A stretch of 64,000 nucleotides of DNA from Rhynchosporium graminicola. Its lineage: Eukaryota > Ascomycota > Leotiomycetes > Helotiales > Ploettnerulaceae. The DNA lies in assembly GCA_900074885.1 (NCBI GenBank), contig FJUW01000010.1, positions 682,001 to 746,000 of the forward strand, given 5' to 3'. The position numbers were made by a program, and so were the translations under genes. Shown one piece after another: positions 24,416 to 34,225 of this stretch; position 1 is the stretch's first letter; every line of letters begins with the position of its first letter. The notes below the pieces were generated by a model. That model was not told where the DNA came from. It did not search any database and worked only from the letters and a program-made list of their open reading frames with translations.

Positions 24416-25471
24416 ATCTTCTCTACGTAGGTAGGTAGTCAGAGCGTCTGCTATCAGGGCTGCTCGCTTTATCGCCGTATAAACAAACAAACCATAGATA
24501 ATTATCCCAAAGTCCACTTCTTAAGTATATTATCCATCATTAATCAATAGCTCTGACTTCTCCGCCTTGAGAAGCAATGCCGATTGTCTAATTCCAGACC
24601 AAAGGAGAGGCTACAAATTGACGAGGTTTGAACAATCGATCGGATCACATATCCCCGTACCCGTACCCCGTCAACCGAACCCCGTGTCACCATCTCGACA
24701 TGCAACAGAAACCCAGAAAAAGCATCCCTCCTGCTTTTCCCCAACAGTAGCTCCCGCTGCAGCTCCGGACGACTTGCAACGACACATGAACAACATTTCA
24801 TCTCGTTACATGTTCTCCCCTCACCCAATCAATACTCATCTCGCAACAGAGCAGAAATTGAGACCGCAGTACGGCTCTCAGATCCGCTCTCAGATCTCCC
24901 CAGCCGAGAGCTAAATTAGGATCAGAGAAGTTCAAGGAGGGACGACCCGTGCGTAGCTCAAGGATCTGCTCTCGAGAACGCTTCCGTTCAAGCAATGCGG
25001 AGGTGTTCTCCGATAGCCCGATCGATGCCTAACCCTGTCACTTAAGTTTGTTTCTGGACCTTGAAATCAAGTTGCAATGGCGAAGTTGAGAAGTTGATTG
25101 AGGATGAAGGAGTTGGTTATTTGACGAAATATTTCAGCACTTCTGGTGTAGTATGATGATAGAAGTAGACTCTTTAAGCCTTCTGTGTGATTGCTTTGTT
25201 GCTAGGAACACGAAAGGTAAATTTGGCAAACACGCAGGGTCTCGAGGCACGGATCGAGACTGCAATCTGTGTGAACATAACGGGTATGAGCAGGCGAAAG
25301 GAACTTGGATGAAGATATCCCGAGAAGAAGAGAAGACAGGTCTCAAGATTGACTTGAGATATTAGGCAAAAATAAGGCTTCCCAATACATACCAGTCTTG
25401 CTTTAATCTCCGTTCTTGAACTTGTTGAGGAGACAGCACTTTTTGTTGCATGTCGTAAAAATGAGACTTTT

Positions 25472-25502
25472 GACGGTCGCGAGACGGTCGCGAGACGGTC
25501 GC
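25472..25502. repeat. 11-bp tandem repeat
   Basis: Unit GACGGTCGCGA, present 2.8 times without mismatch. Each junction contains the palindrome TCGCGA. Confidence 0.9.
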
Positions 25503-26016
25503 TAAGTAGTCAAACTCAGAAGAGGAGCTCCGTGAGCTTCACAAATTGGAAGTATGGTGTTGTTGCACTTCGCAGAGGAGAGTTTTGGACTATTGACAAA
25601 CCGACTGCTTTAAGGAAGGGCTAGGAGATTTATTTTGCCGAGGGCGGGGATTTGGAACTTTTGAGGATAAGAAAGGGGCTATGCTATTGTTGCGACGGTT
25701 GTGTCTTGAATATTTCTGGAGATAGTCGTAGTTGGCTCATGTGTTACCTTGTTCAAGAAGAGAGGAGAGACGAGATGTGACGATCTGCGCTCGCTTAAAC
25801 CTAAACAAGTCGGGCAGTAGGAAAAGAGACACGATTAGACCTAGGGATATGAGTGTTGGATCAAAAATCCGGATTGTTTAAAATGTCATGCATGCGTAAA
25901 AGTCTCGACTCCAATCTCCATATTCCAGTAACGCAATCATGAAGATCGAAGTCTCAACCGAAAGGGATCTAACTCAGCGCACTCACTACCATCTATCCAT
26001 ATTCGCAGTGCTCAGC

Positions 26017-28458
26017 CTAAGCTCTTGGGTACGGCCACCTCCATCCAGTGATATAAGCAGGGTCGATACCATGCTCAAATGCCCAGGTCCTCGCCGCAAT
26101 CTGAAGATTCATCAACTTCTCACGGACAGCAGCACCCTTGTTGTGTAGGGTTGGAATGCGGTCAATAGCATCCATGGCAAGACTGTACCTATCAGTTTGA
26201 TTTCTGATAGCAAGCTCCAGAGGTGTGTCGATATTTCCCTTCTCCTTGTAGCCGCGAACGTGTAAGTTGAGCTGGCCGGGACGCTTGTAGGTGAGTCTGT
26301 GAACGAGCCATGGATAGGAGTGGAAGTTGAATATGATTGGTCTGTCATCTGTGAAGACGGCCTTCCATTCGACATCGGACATGCCGTGGGGATGGTCAAC
26401 CTCAGAAATGAGCTTGAAGAGATCAACGACGTTGACGACTCTGACCTTGAGTTGAGGAAGGAATTCTCGGAGGAGCGCGGTGGCAGCGAGGGACTCGAGT
26501 GTTGGCACATCACCACACGATGCCATAATGACATCTGGGTCTTCTCCTTGGTCGTTGCTGGCCCAGTCCCAGATCCCAAGTCCTTTTGTGCAATGCTCGA
26601 CAGCCTCATCCATGCTGAGAAATTGAAGATGGTCTTGCTTGTCTGCAACGATGACGTTGACGTAGTTGGTGCTGCGAAGACAATGATCGGTGACGGAAAG
26701 GAGGGTATTTCCATCGGGTGGGAGATAGATGCGGACGACTTCTGGGCTCTTGTTCGCAACGACATCAAGGAAACCAGGATCTTGATGGGTGAAGCCATTG
26801 TGGTCCTGTCTCCAGACGGTAGCGGTAAGAAGAATGTTGAGGGAAGATATTTTTGCACGCCATTCGATCTCGTTACACTTTTCAATCCACTTACAATGTT
26901 GATTAACCATGGAGTCGATGATGTGAATGAAGGGCTCGTAGCTGTTGAGTAGACCATGGCGACCAGACAAGATGTAGCCTTCGAACCAACCTTCGCAGGT
27001 GTGCTCACTGAGCATCTCCATGACACGACCTTCCATAGCTAGATTTCCACCATCTTGATCCTCCTCGAAGTACTCACCCATCCAGACCTTCTTGCCTGCC
27101 TTGTAAATCTCACCAAGCTTATTCGACTCAGTCTCGTCAGGGCCAAAAACGCGAAAATTGGCCATATTGTTCGCCACAATCTCGCGGAGAAACTTGGACA
27201 TGTTGGACATGCTGGGAAGATTCGAGATACCCGGATTGATGTTTGGAAGAGCATACTCCTTGAAGTTTGGCATGAGGAGGGGCTTTCGAAGAAGTCCACC
27301 ATTACCGACAGGGTTGGCACTCATGCGGGCATTTCCAAGGGGTGCTAGCTCCTTCAGTTCTGCGATCAGCTTTCCATCGGCGTCGAAGGTCTCTTCAGGT
27401 TTGTAGGACTTCATCCATTGCTCCAAGATCTTGAGATGTGCGGGATTTGAAGCGACGTCGGGGATTGGGATCTGATGCGACCGCCAGAAGCCTTCGAGTA
27501 ACTTGTCGTCAATCTTTCTTGGTCCACTCCATCCCTTGGGAGATCTGAGCACGATCATAGGCCAGCGCGGTCTAAATGCTTTTCCTGAATCACGAGCTTT
27601 CTTCTGGTAACCACGGATCTCCAACACACACCTCTCAATCGTGGCGGCCATTGCCTGATGCATGCTCTCCATATCGCTACCCTCGACGAAGTATGGGGTC
27701 CATCCGTAGCCGATGAACAGGGCTGTCAGCTCCTCGTGGCTGATTCGTGCGAGAAGGGTTGGATTGTTGATCTTGTACCCATTCAGATGGAGAACTGGTA
27801 GGACTGCACCATCACAGATTGGATTGAGGAACTTTGTGCTGTGCCAACTCGTGGCAAGAGGTCCAGTTTCAGCTTCCCCATCTCCAACCATTGTGAGAGT
27901 GATCAAATTGGGGTTGTCGAAGACAGTGCCGAAGGCGTGAGAGATTGAGTATCCGAGCTCGCCACCTTCGTGGATACTACCAGGTGTTTCTGGAGTAGCG
28001 TGCGAGCCAATTCCGCCCGGAAAGGAGAATTGCTTGAAGAATTTCCGCATTCCCTCCTCATCCTCGGACTTGTCTGGATAGACTTCTGTGTAGACACCCT
28101 CCATGTACGATTGCGAAATAATACCTGGAGCCCCATGACCTGGGCCTGAGATGAAGAGAACATCCAACTCGTACTTCTTGATTAGTCGGTTCATGTGCAT
28201 CCAGGTGAAAGATTGGCCGGCGTCAGATCCCCAATGGCCCAATAATCTGGCCTTGAGATGCTTGATATCGAGTGGCTCCTTGAGAAGGGCGTTTTCGCGG
28301 AGGTAGAGCATGCCTAGACAGAGATACATACTTGCGCGGAAGTAGGCATCATATTTGCGGATTTCCTCAGCCGAAAGAGGCTTTCCCTCTACAGTTGAGC
28401 GAGCAAGTCCGTAAGGAGAGATGCTCTTCACAACAGCCTCGTCCGCTGCTGATGCCAT
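26017..28458 (-). CDS. xylulose-5-P/fructose-6-P phosphoketolase
   Basis: A single exon of 813 residues, close to the usual 800-820. Phosphoketolase splits xylulose-5-phosphate with phosphate into acetyl phosphate and glyceraldehyde-3-phosphate (or fructose-6-phosphate into acetyl phosphate and erythrose-4-phosphate) using thiamine diphosphate. It lets carbon bypass glycolysis toward acetate. Signatures seen are GHWG at 74-77, GPGHGAPG at 105-112, SIHEGGELGYS at 161-171 and the ThDP motif GDGEAETGP at 192-200. The C-terminus GWRWPYPRA is intact. The start was placed at ATG 28458; an in-frame extension of 19 codons lacks an ATG. A GTCAGT donor-like site upstream near 28577 suggests a spliced leader. 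Cytosolic, since no targeting sequence is visible. Fungal phosphoketolases are generally regarded as ancient acquisitions from bacteria. Confidence 0.96.
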   Translation of the reverse strand: MASAADEAVVKSISPYGLARSTVEGKPLSAEEIRKYDAYFRASMYLCLGMLYLRENALLKEPLDIKHLKARLLGHWGSDAGQSFTWMHMNRLIKKYELDVLFISGPGHGAPGIISQSYMEGVYTEVYPDKSEDEEGMRKFFKQFSFPGGIGSHATPETPGSIHEGGELGYSISHAFGTVFDNPNLITLTMVGDGEAETGPLATSWHSTKFLNPICDGAVLPVLHLNGYKINNPTLLARISHEELTALFIGYGWTPYFVEGSDMESMHQAMAATIERCVLEIRGYQKKARDSGKAFRPRWPMIVLRSPKGWSGPRKIDDKLLEGFWRSHQIPIPDVASNPAHLKILEQWMKSYKPEETFDADGKLIAELKELAPLGNARMSANPVGNGGLLRKPLLMPNFKEYALPNINPGISNLPSMSNMSKFLREIVANNMANFRVFGPDETESNKLGEIYKAGKKVWMGEYFEEDQDGGNLAMEGRVMEMLSEHTCEGWFEGYILSGRHGLLNSYEPFIHIIDSMVNQHCKWIEKCNEIEWRAKISSLNILLTATVWRQDHNGFTHQDPGFLDVVANKSPEVVRIYLPPDGNTLLSVTDHCLRSTNYVNVIVADKQDHLQFLSMDEAVEHCTKGLGIWDWASNDQGEDPDVIMASCGDVPTLESLAATALLREFLPQLKVRVVNVVDLFKLISEVDHPHGMSDVEWKAVFTDDRPIIFNFHSYPWLVHRLTYKRPGQLNLHVRGYKEKGNIDTPLELAIRNQTDRYSLAMDAIDRIPTLHNKGAAVREKLMNLQIAARTWAFEHGIDPAYITGWRWPYPRA

Positions 28459-30143
28459 GATGGTGGCAGTTGAGGGTGTTGTGGATGCTGGATCTCGTTT
28501 GTACACAAACGCCAATGGTGTAGAGCAAAAGGTGGTGTGACCTTATGGATGTGTCGTTGAAATGACACTGACCAGCAAGGCCGGCTTTCATGAGGTATTG
28601 CAGTGACTTGCTGAATGAACGAAGGAAGAGAAACCCTAGAGCAGAAGACGCATACCTACCTTATAAGTGAATTTCTTATGGAGGGGTAGCATCAACACAT
28701 TCTGTCGCTTGCCTTTGGAGGGGTCGACACGGCAGCACGGGTAAGTTGTGTGAGAATATGATAGGCTAACAAAAGGTGGTCTGATTATGAACATCCTCTT
28801 TGCTGGCTCGGAGCCTGCCAGATGTAGCATTGACTTGACCTTTGGACTCCGGCCATTCACGGATTTTCACATGGCGTGAGGTGAGGTGATGCAGCAATTC
28901 ACCGACGAGCCTACGAGCCTTGCGACGGCACTGGTGGCCGATACCTGATTGACTCGCCCTGTCGCCTAGATTCGTAGGATGCTGGTTATTGGCACCGAGC
29001 TGCAGAATCCCGGGACCTGTAAGCCTGTTTGTTGCTTACAGACATCGTTGTCCGGCACTGCATACTCTATTGCCTGCCACTGGAAAGAGAAGCCAGATCG
29101 ATGACTGTGTCCGTCGGATCATACAGTACAGGAGACCCAAAAGCTCGGTAGTCGTGACAGTCTGGGATGCATAGGGATTCTGCGATGAGATACCAATGCG
29201 GTGCGTGGGTGGGTGTATGTAGGGGTCCATACCATATGCAGGGCGGCTGCAGCAATACTCTCCTTTCCGTGGCTGGCTCTTGCTGAGCTGATAATGACGC
29301 ACCGAAAACATCGCATAACATACATGGTACGATAGTCTATAGATAGTAGGATGAGCTTGAACAGCCAGCACTCGCCCTGCTGGAAGCGTGCGCCGTAACA
29401 GAAGAAACCATGGCCTGATCATGTGCACTGGTATTTCAGGACCTGCAGTAGTGTGCTAGAGCGATAATGGACCTTTTCCCTGTCTACAGAGTAATTATCG
29501 GTCGGTATGGACCGGAAACGATGCACTTTGACGATATTTTGCTTCGCTTACTCCTGAGACATTTCGGCAAAATTACCGCTCATTCCGGGTCACGTGCTTT
29601 CTTTCGCGTGAATCTCTTTTTCGATGTCTCGTTCGGCCAGCATTTGCACATATTCCAGACTGATGGAGCATTGATGATATTGGCTGCTCTTACTCCTTGA
29701 ATTCCATTAGAAGTGCTAAGCATCCAAGTGGAATCATATTTGTCAAGTTTGTTTTCAAGGCTCCGCTTCGCCACATTTCGGGTTGATCCTTTTTTCCATC
29801 AACTTCAGATCGATCACTGTCTCCTGTCTTCTGTATTCCAGGTTTAAAAGACTAGAAAATTCGTACAGTGGTATTGGAGTCGGTAGATTACAGCCGGGGT
29901 AAAAGTTGATAGAGGTACAGAGGTATACGAGAGCCAAAGAGGTGCCGCTTTTCCAACTTCGTACCGCGCCATCCTCAATTTCCTCAAGATTTCCAGACAA
30001 GAGACCAATGAGTAAACTGATGTTTAGTACAAAGCTAAACGTTATATGACGTGTATCGTGTATATTATATTCCATCTCTAAACTGTTTTTGACAAAGTGA
30101 AGGAAGGGGTTGGCCACAGATTAGAGTGAATAGCCACCACAAA

Positions 30144-30256
30144 CTACTTGTACTACTCCCCATTCTAGTATGAACCTCTTTCAGGCTCTTTTAATATGAT
30201 GTGATTATTAGCTAAAAAGAAGTTCCAGCAATGACCGGGGTAGTACAAGTAAGTAG
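30144..30256. repeat. imperfect inverted repeat, MITE-like
   Basis: CTACTTGTACTACTCCCC at 30144-30161 is mirrored by GGGGTAGTACAAGTAAGTAG at 30237-30256, around about 75 bases. The sequence between and beyond shows direct echoes of TATGAACCT and of a GATTATTA block. No transposase is present. Confidence 0.5.
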
Positions 30257-30849
30257 TATCTGGCTACCCTATTTGCCTCCTACCCCGCAATATCATATGA
30301 ACCTTCTCGTAAGCTAGTACGATTATTACAGTTCTCGACCCCCCACCCTTTCCCTCAAAACAGACATCAAATTTGACGCCTTCACTACGAAGTTCCGTCG
30401 ATGAAGTATTGTTAGTACGATTCGCAGGGGCTTAGTGACTTTACTACATGTGGCAGAATCAGGTCCGTAAGCAGGGCATAAATTACTTAATCAGTGATCG
30501 AGAAGTCAGTACGCCCTCGGGATCATACCTTTTGCAGTAAAGTCAACTACCCCCTGCTGATTCTTCTAACAATACTTCAACGCTGTACCTCTCTCTGTAC
30601 AGCTAAAACTCCCACATTCATTCAAAAAGATAACAAAGCGGGCAACGCAGATTACTATCCGCCTATCGAAACCCAACCTGGTGATTATACAGAGTACTAA
30701 ACTCGGGGCTTGCAACGAATTATAGTTTGTTCCTGAGGTAAATTCAGATAGACATATAGTAATCTATAGCCACCTCCTCCAATTTAAGGAAGTTCACATA
30801 GTATAGGTAAACTGAAATTTGCAGCCACCCTCTTCACACCTACCAACTT

Positions 30850-30857
30850 TATATAAG
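30850..30857 (+). promoter_or_regulatory. TATA-like element
   Basis: TATATAAG lies about 200 bases before the start codon of the small secreted-protein gene, with a pyrimidine-rich, A-containing leader between them. Confidence 0.4.
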
Positions 30858-31060
30858 TATCTCACACTCTACTACTTCTGGTTTCTTCGAGCCAAGTCCA
30901 TCAACATTCACCGGCTCTTGCTATAACATCTACCAAGGTTCAGCAATTACCACTACCTCAATAGCATTGAATATATGCTCTCAATCCACTCCTTCTTATA
31001 ACTAAGAACCCTAACAACTCTAGAGTTCAACATCACGTTACATCTACTCCCGGCGCAAAC

Positions 31061-31383
31061 ATGCAATTCACCGCAATTACTGCTCTCATCCTCACCATGG
31101 CCGCCGGTGCTATCGCAGCCCCCCCTCATGCAGTCGGAGACCGCCTAGCTGTCCTCAAAAGAGGGAATACGCGTACCGCCGAAGAAAAAAGGAGTTGCGG
31201 GAAAAGAGACCTATCCCTCGGCTTAGTAAACTACACCAGATGACCGTCTGGCTAACCTCTCTTTCTGCTACAGACCAAAACCTGCAAATGTACTCAGACG
31301 CTATTTGTCCATATTGTATGCTTTTCATTCCGGAACGTAATCATGTATACCTAGCTGACTCGAAACAGTGCGACTGCACTTAG
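31061..31383 (+). CDS. small cysteine-rich secreted protein (effector or peptide precursor candidate)
   Basis: Proposed exons are 31061-31225, 31274-31315 and 31369-31383, giving 73 residues. Intron 1 (48 bp) has a GTAAAC donor, a GGCTAACC branch site and a CTACAG acceptor; intron 2 (53 bp) has GTATGC, AGCTGACT and ACAG. Residues 1-19 form a clear signal peptide with cleavage near AIA-APP. The mature part has three Lys-Arg sites (VLKR, EEKR, CGKR) that Kex2-type proteases could cut. It ends with a compact CxC...CxC arrangement (KTCKCTQTLFVHICDCT). Without splicing the frame ends after 60 residues and most cysteines are lost, so the structure rests on splice signals. I do not recognise a family. 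A secreted effector, antimicrobial or processed signalling peptide are all possible. Confidence 0.55.
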
Positions 31384-33122
31384 GCCTTACGACACGGTAT
31401 ACCTCTTGATAGAAACCCAACTTCATTCACCCAGCTGACTCGAAACAAAGACAGCCTATGACGCACCGACGTTTCTACACTAGCGTTTTCATAGGGCTTT
31501 GAATTAGGGGAGATGTACTCCGACTCGCTTAGCAAGGATTTACTAGTGTTGTTGCAGAGTGGTCTGGGCGTAGGAGACAGATGTTCCTTTCTCAGTTTTG
31601 TCCCTGTCGTGAGGGTGTGGAGGATATCTTGTACTTCCTTTCCTTCTTTTCAGTAGTCTTAGTGTGCTTGTGCAAGGGCTCATCCAGAACCTTTCATAGT
31701 ATTCGTGGTTCCTTTGGCTGATAAGGACGAACCGAATTCTGATCCGAGATATGCTGTCAAAGTCAAGGGTCCAGAATCTCCTGTTTTTACGTCATCCAAA
31801 GCATGTGTTCCAAGAAGTACCAGGCATAGCAGATCTTTCGTGTATTTTATTCCATATCTCTGCTTCTCGAGTCCCCCTGGGTTACTTGATACGTTTTTTG
31901 AATTCATGTTCAGTAGTGTGATGATAACACTACAAACGGCTCTAGCACTTCCTTCAGCGCTCATGGAGAGGCTTTAGCAGAAGTTCTCTGTGGAAACATC
32001 TGGTGGGGTCCTTCGATTCGGTATTGTAGAATAAGGAGACGGCTTACGGAGCTTCGGAAGTATTGATAAAAGTCCACAAGCACTATCTCATGATTCCAAG
32101 TCTAAGCCCAAACCTTTTCCGTCTTCCTTTCTAAGCACAACAGACGCCACTTCATCATTTTATGAGAGACTCCCTCTTTTTTTCCAACTCAATATCTCCA
32201 GCAGACCATAGCGATGAAACGATGACGACACATTGTCTTCAGACTGCGTTCATTTTCCTTCACTTTCAAGCCACCATGGTCAGGCATTACATACTGCGTC
32301 TACTACGAAAGCCTGCCCCGATATCATCTTTACTTACGTAGGAGTCTACACGCAAATTTTGCTTTGTGGCTTCACTCTTTCATTCAGGTATAAATACCCG
32401 ATTAGCAATGCATGGAGCCTAAGCTATCTATGCACAGCCCCCATCTTCAAGTGGAGACCTTTTGATAGCCTGACTTCCGGCCTCTTACTCGCTATCATTA
32501 GTGAGAGACCTGTCGATACTATTGGACTTATGCTGCAGATTGATACTAGGCGCAGTAACAATATTCGGCTGCAATGCAGGCTGCTGCGGCTTAGGTAGAG
32601 TGGGCGACAAGCTAGCCAAGTGAATTCTGGGAAAGGCGAGATATTGTGAAGTGGGATATTTAATGAGATATTCAATGTGACTGTGAATGGAATCTTGTCC
32701 CAGTTGACCGGTACTGGGTTACTTTTGTATACTTTATATCAGTATTAGACTTGGCCCGAGTGCCTAACCATGTTTCCGATGCTCTGTGACCAATAGCACT
32801 ATAATCCCGCTACATTGTCTTGGGTACAATATGCACATCTTGAGCAGCTGTACAGTCATTGAAAAGAGCTCATAAATAAATCACGTAACAGCGATACATC
32901 TTCCACACAAAGGACTAGCATTCACTGCTCTGACACTGCGGGTAAAGATTATATCATTTCATCCAGGATGTGACTTCAACTTCCAGAATTAGCATAGATT
33001 TCGCTTCACTGAAGAGCTAATAGAAGGCCTTGCTGGAAGTAGAATTTCTTAAGGTACATTTGACTGGGTATAAGAATACATTTGACACTGTCATATCGCA
33101 CTGGAGTCCTCGCTCACCGTTC
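31384..33122. other. intergenic, no gene seen
   Basis: A 15-base block AGCTGACTCGAAACA at 31433-31447 repeats the branch/acceptor part of intron 2 of the preceding gene (31353-31367). A minus-strand open stretch near 32490-32600 (Gln/Asn/Ser-rich) looks faintly protein-like but lacks a start and a family. Confidence 0.4.
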
Positions 33123-34225
33123 CTACTTGATATTTTCCGTGACCATAGCCTTGTTTATTAGAGCTCGAAATTCCGATGATAGCAATGCCGATGCCGCAGA
33201 CGGTCTCATTTCAGGATCGGTCACAAGAAGAAATCGAAATATTTCCACTGTTTCGTCCAAAAAGCTCTGCAGCTCCTTCTCTAGAGAAGGAGCTTCGATG
33301 TAATACTGGCTCGGCCGTTCTGGATCACGCGCATTCGAAAGAGCCTTTGCACAGTCCCATGTCAATTCGTTCATACGAGAAGTTGCAGGAAGAGCTGCCC
33401 ACTTTGGGAAAGCTCTCATCAGCTTCGCTATACACGAAAGGTCGGGCCACACGCCGTCCTTTATACCCGGAGTTCCCAAGATTCCAGGCTTAGCCCAAGC
33501 AAGTACTGTTGCGGCGAGTGACCAGACTTCGGAACGATGAGTGCAGCGATATTCTTGCCAGACTTCTGGTGCTCGCATTGCATATGGTTGGACTTGGTAT
33601 TCATTGAAGCCATGCTCTACTGCTGAAATATTGTTAGTATGGTCTACCCGCGAGAATGAGCGTTGATACATACCAGCACCCAAGTCGCCTATCTTGACTG
33701 TAGGTTCAGGGCTAGTAATATCGGAGATGAGGATGTTATCAGGCTTCAGATCCGCGTGAACAAGATTCTCGTCGTATAGAGCAGTCACTGCATGCAGTCC
33801 AGCCTCGAAAATAGCTTTGTACAACGCATCATTCCGGAACTGGGTCTCAGGAGGAACTTCTGCCAGAGTTTGATCCATCCACTCAAGAACCAAGCACGGT
33901 GGATCGCTGATCTTATCGTACAATTTTCGAACAAAAGGGGACGATGAAATTGCAGGCTTGCAATAAACGTCATGCTCTTGTGACAAGAACTTTCTTCTTT
34001 CGGGGGTCGTTGTTTTGATCAACACGCTGAGAGATTGATTAGTATTCATCTCCTGAAGAAGAACTAGGAGCTTAGGTACTGTGATCCATGAAGAACACTG
34101 TCTGTTCCATATAGAATTTTGGCCTTGAATACTCTCGATCTGTGTACCCCATTGACTATAGCCCGAGTCAGCTCATATGATCCTTTAGAACCGGTAATTG
34201 TCTGCGCGACTTGAAGTATGGCCAT
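33123..34225 (-). CDS. small eukaryotic-type protein kinase
   Basis: Exons on the minus strand are 34225-34080, 34026-33674 and 33622-33123, giving 332 residues. Introns are 53 and 51 bp (GTACCT and GTATGT donors; TACTAATC and TACTAAC branch sites). The second intron is a multiple of three without a stop, so the unspliced frame also stays open. The kinase core runs nearly end to end: the VLIK lysine at residue 53, an alpha-C Glu in SQEHDV, catalytic loop VHADLKPDN (Asp141), Mg-binding DLG in place of DFG (Asp163) and YAMRAPEVW for the P+1 loop/APE. The glycine-rich loop is poorly conserved. HAD for HRD and DLG for DFG are atypical but keep the acidic residues, so activity is plausible. It belongs to a divergent fungal kinase group; the substrate is unknown and no extra domains are present. 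Confidence 0.82.

Larger units (their letters stand above)
22736..26016. other. 3.3-kb intergenic region with tandem repeats, no gene seen
   Basis: Lies between the 3' ends of two converging genes. It contains a (TGGA)n microsatellite at 24358-24415 and an 11-bp tandem repeat at 25472-25502. Open frames here are short; the one across the microsatellite merely encodes a His-Pro-Ser-Ile repeat. Confidence 0.5.
28459..31060. other. 2.6-kb divergent intergenic region
   Basis: Separates the phosphoketolase gene (-) and the small secreted-protein gene (+), so it holds both promoters. It contains an imperfect inverted repeat at 30144-30256 and a TATA-like element at 30850-30857. I saw no gene. Confidence 0.5.

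Noticed and set aside
24251..24517. Minus-strand frame with His-Pro-Ser-Ile repeats
   Set aside because: The repeat is just the (TGGA)n microsatellite read as protein; the flanks are not protein-like.
26299..26952. 217-codon open frame antisense to phosphoketolase
   Set aside because: It mirrors the codon pattern of the well-supported gene on the other strand and has no family resemblance.
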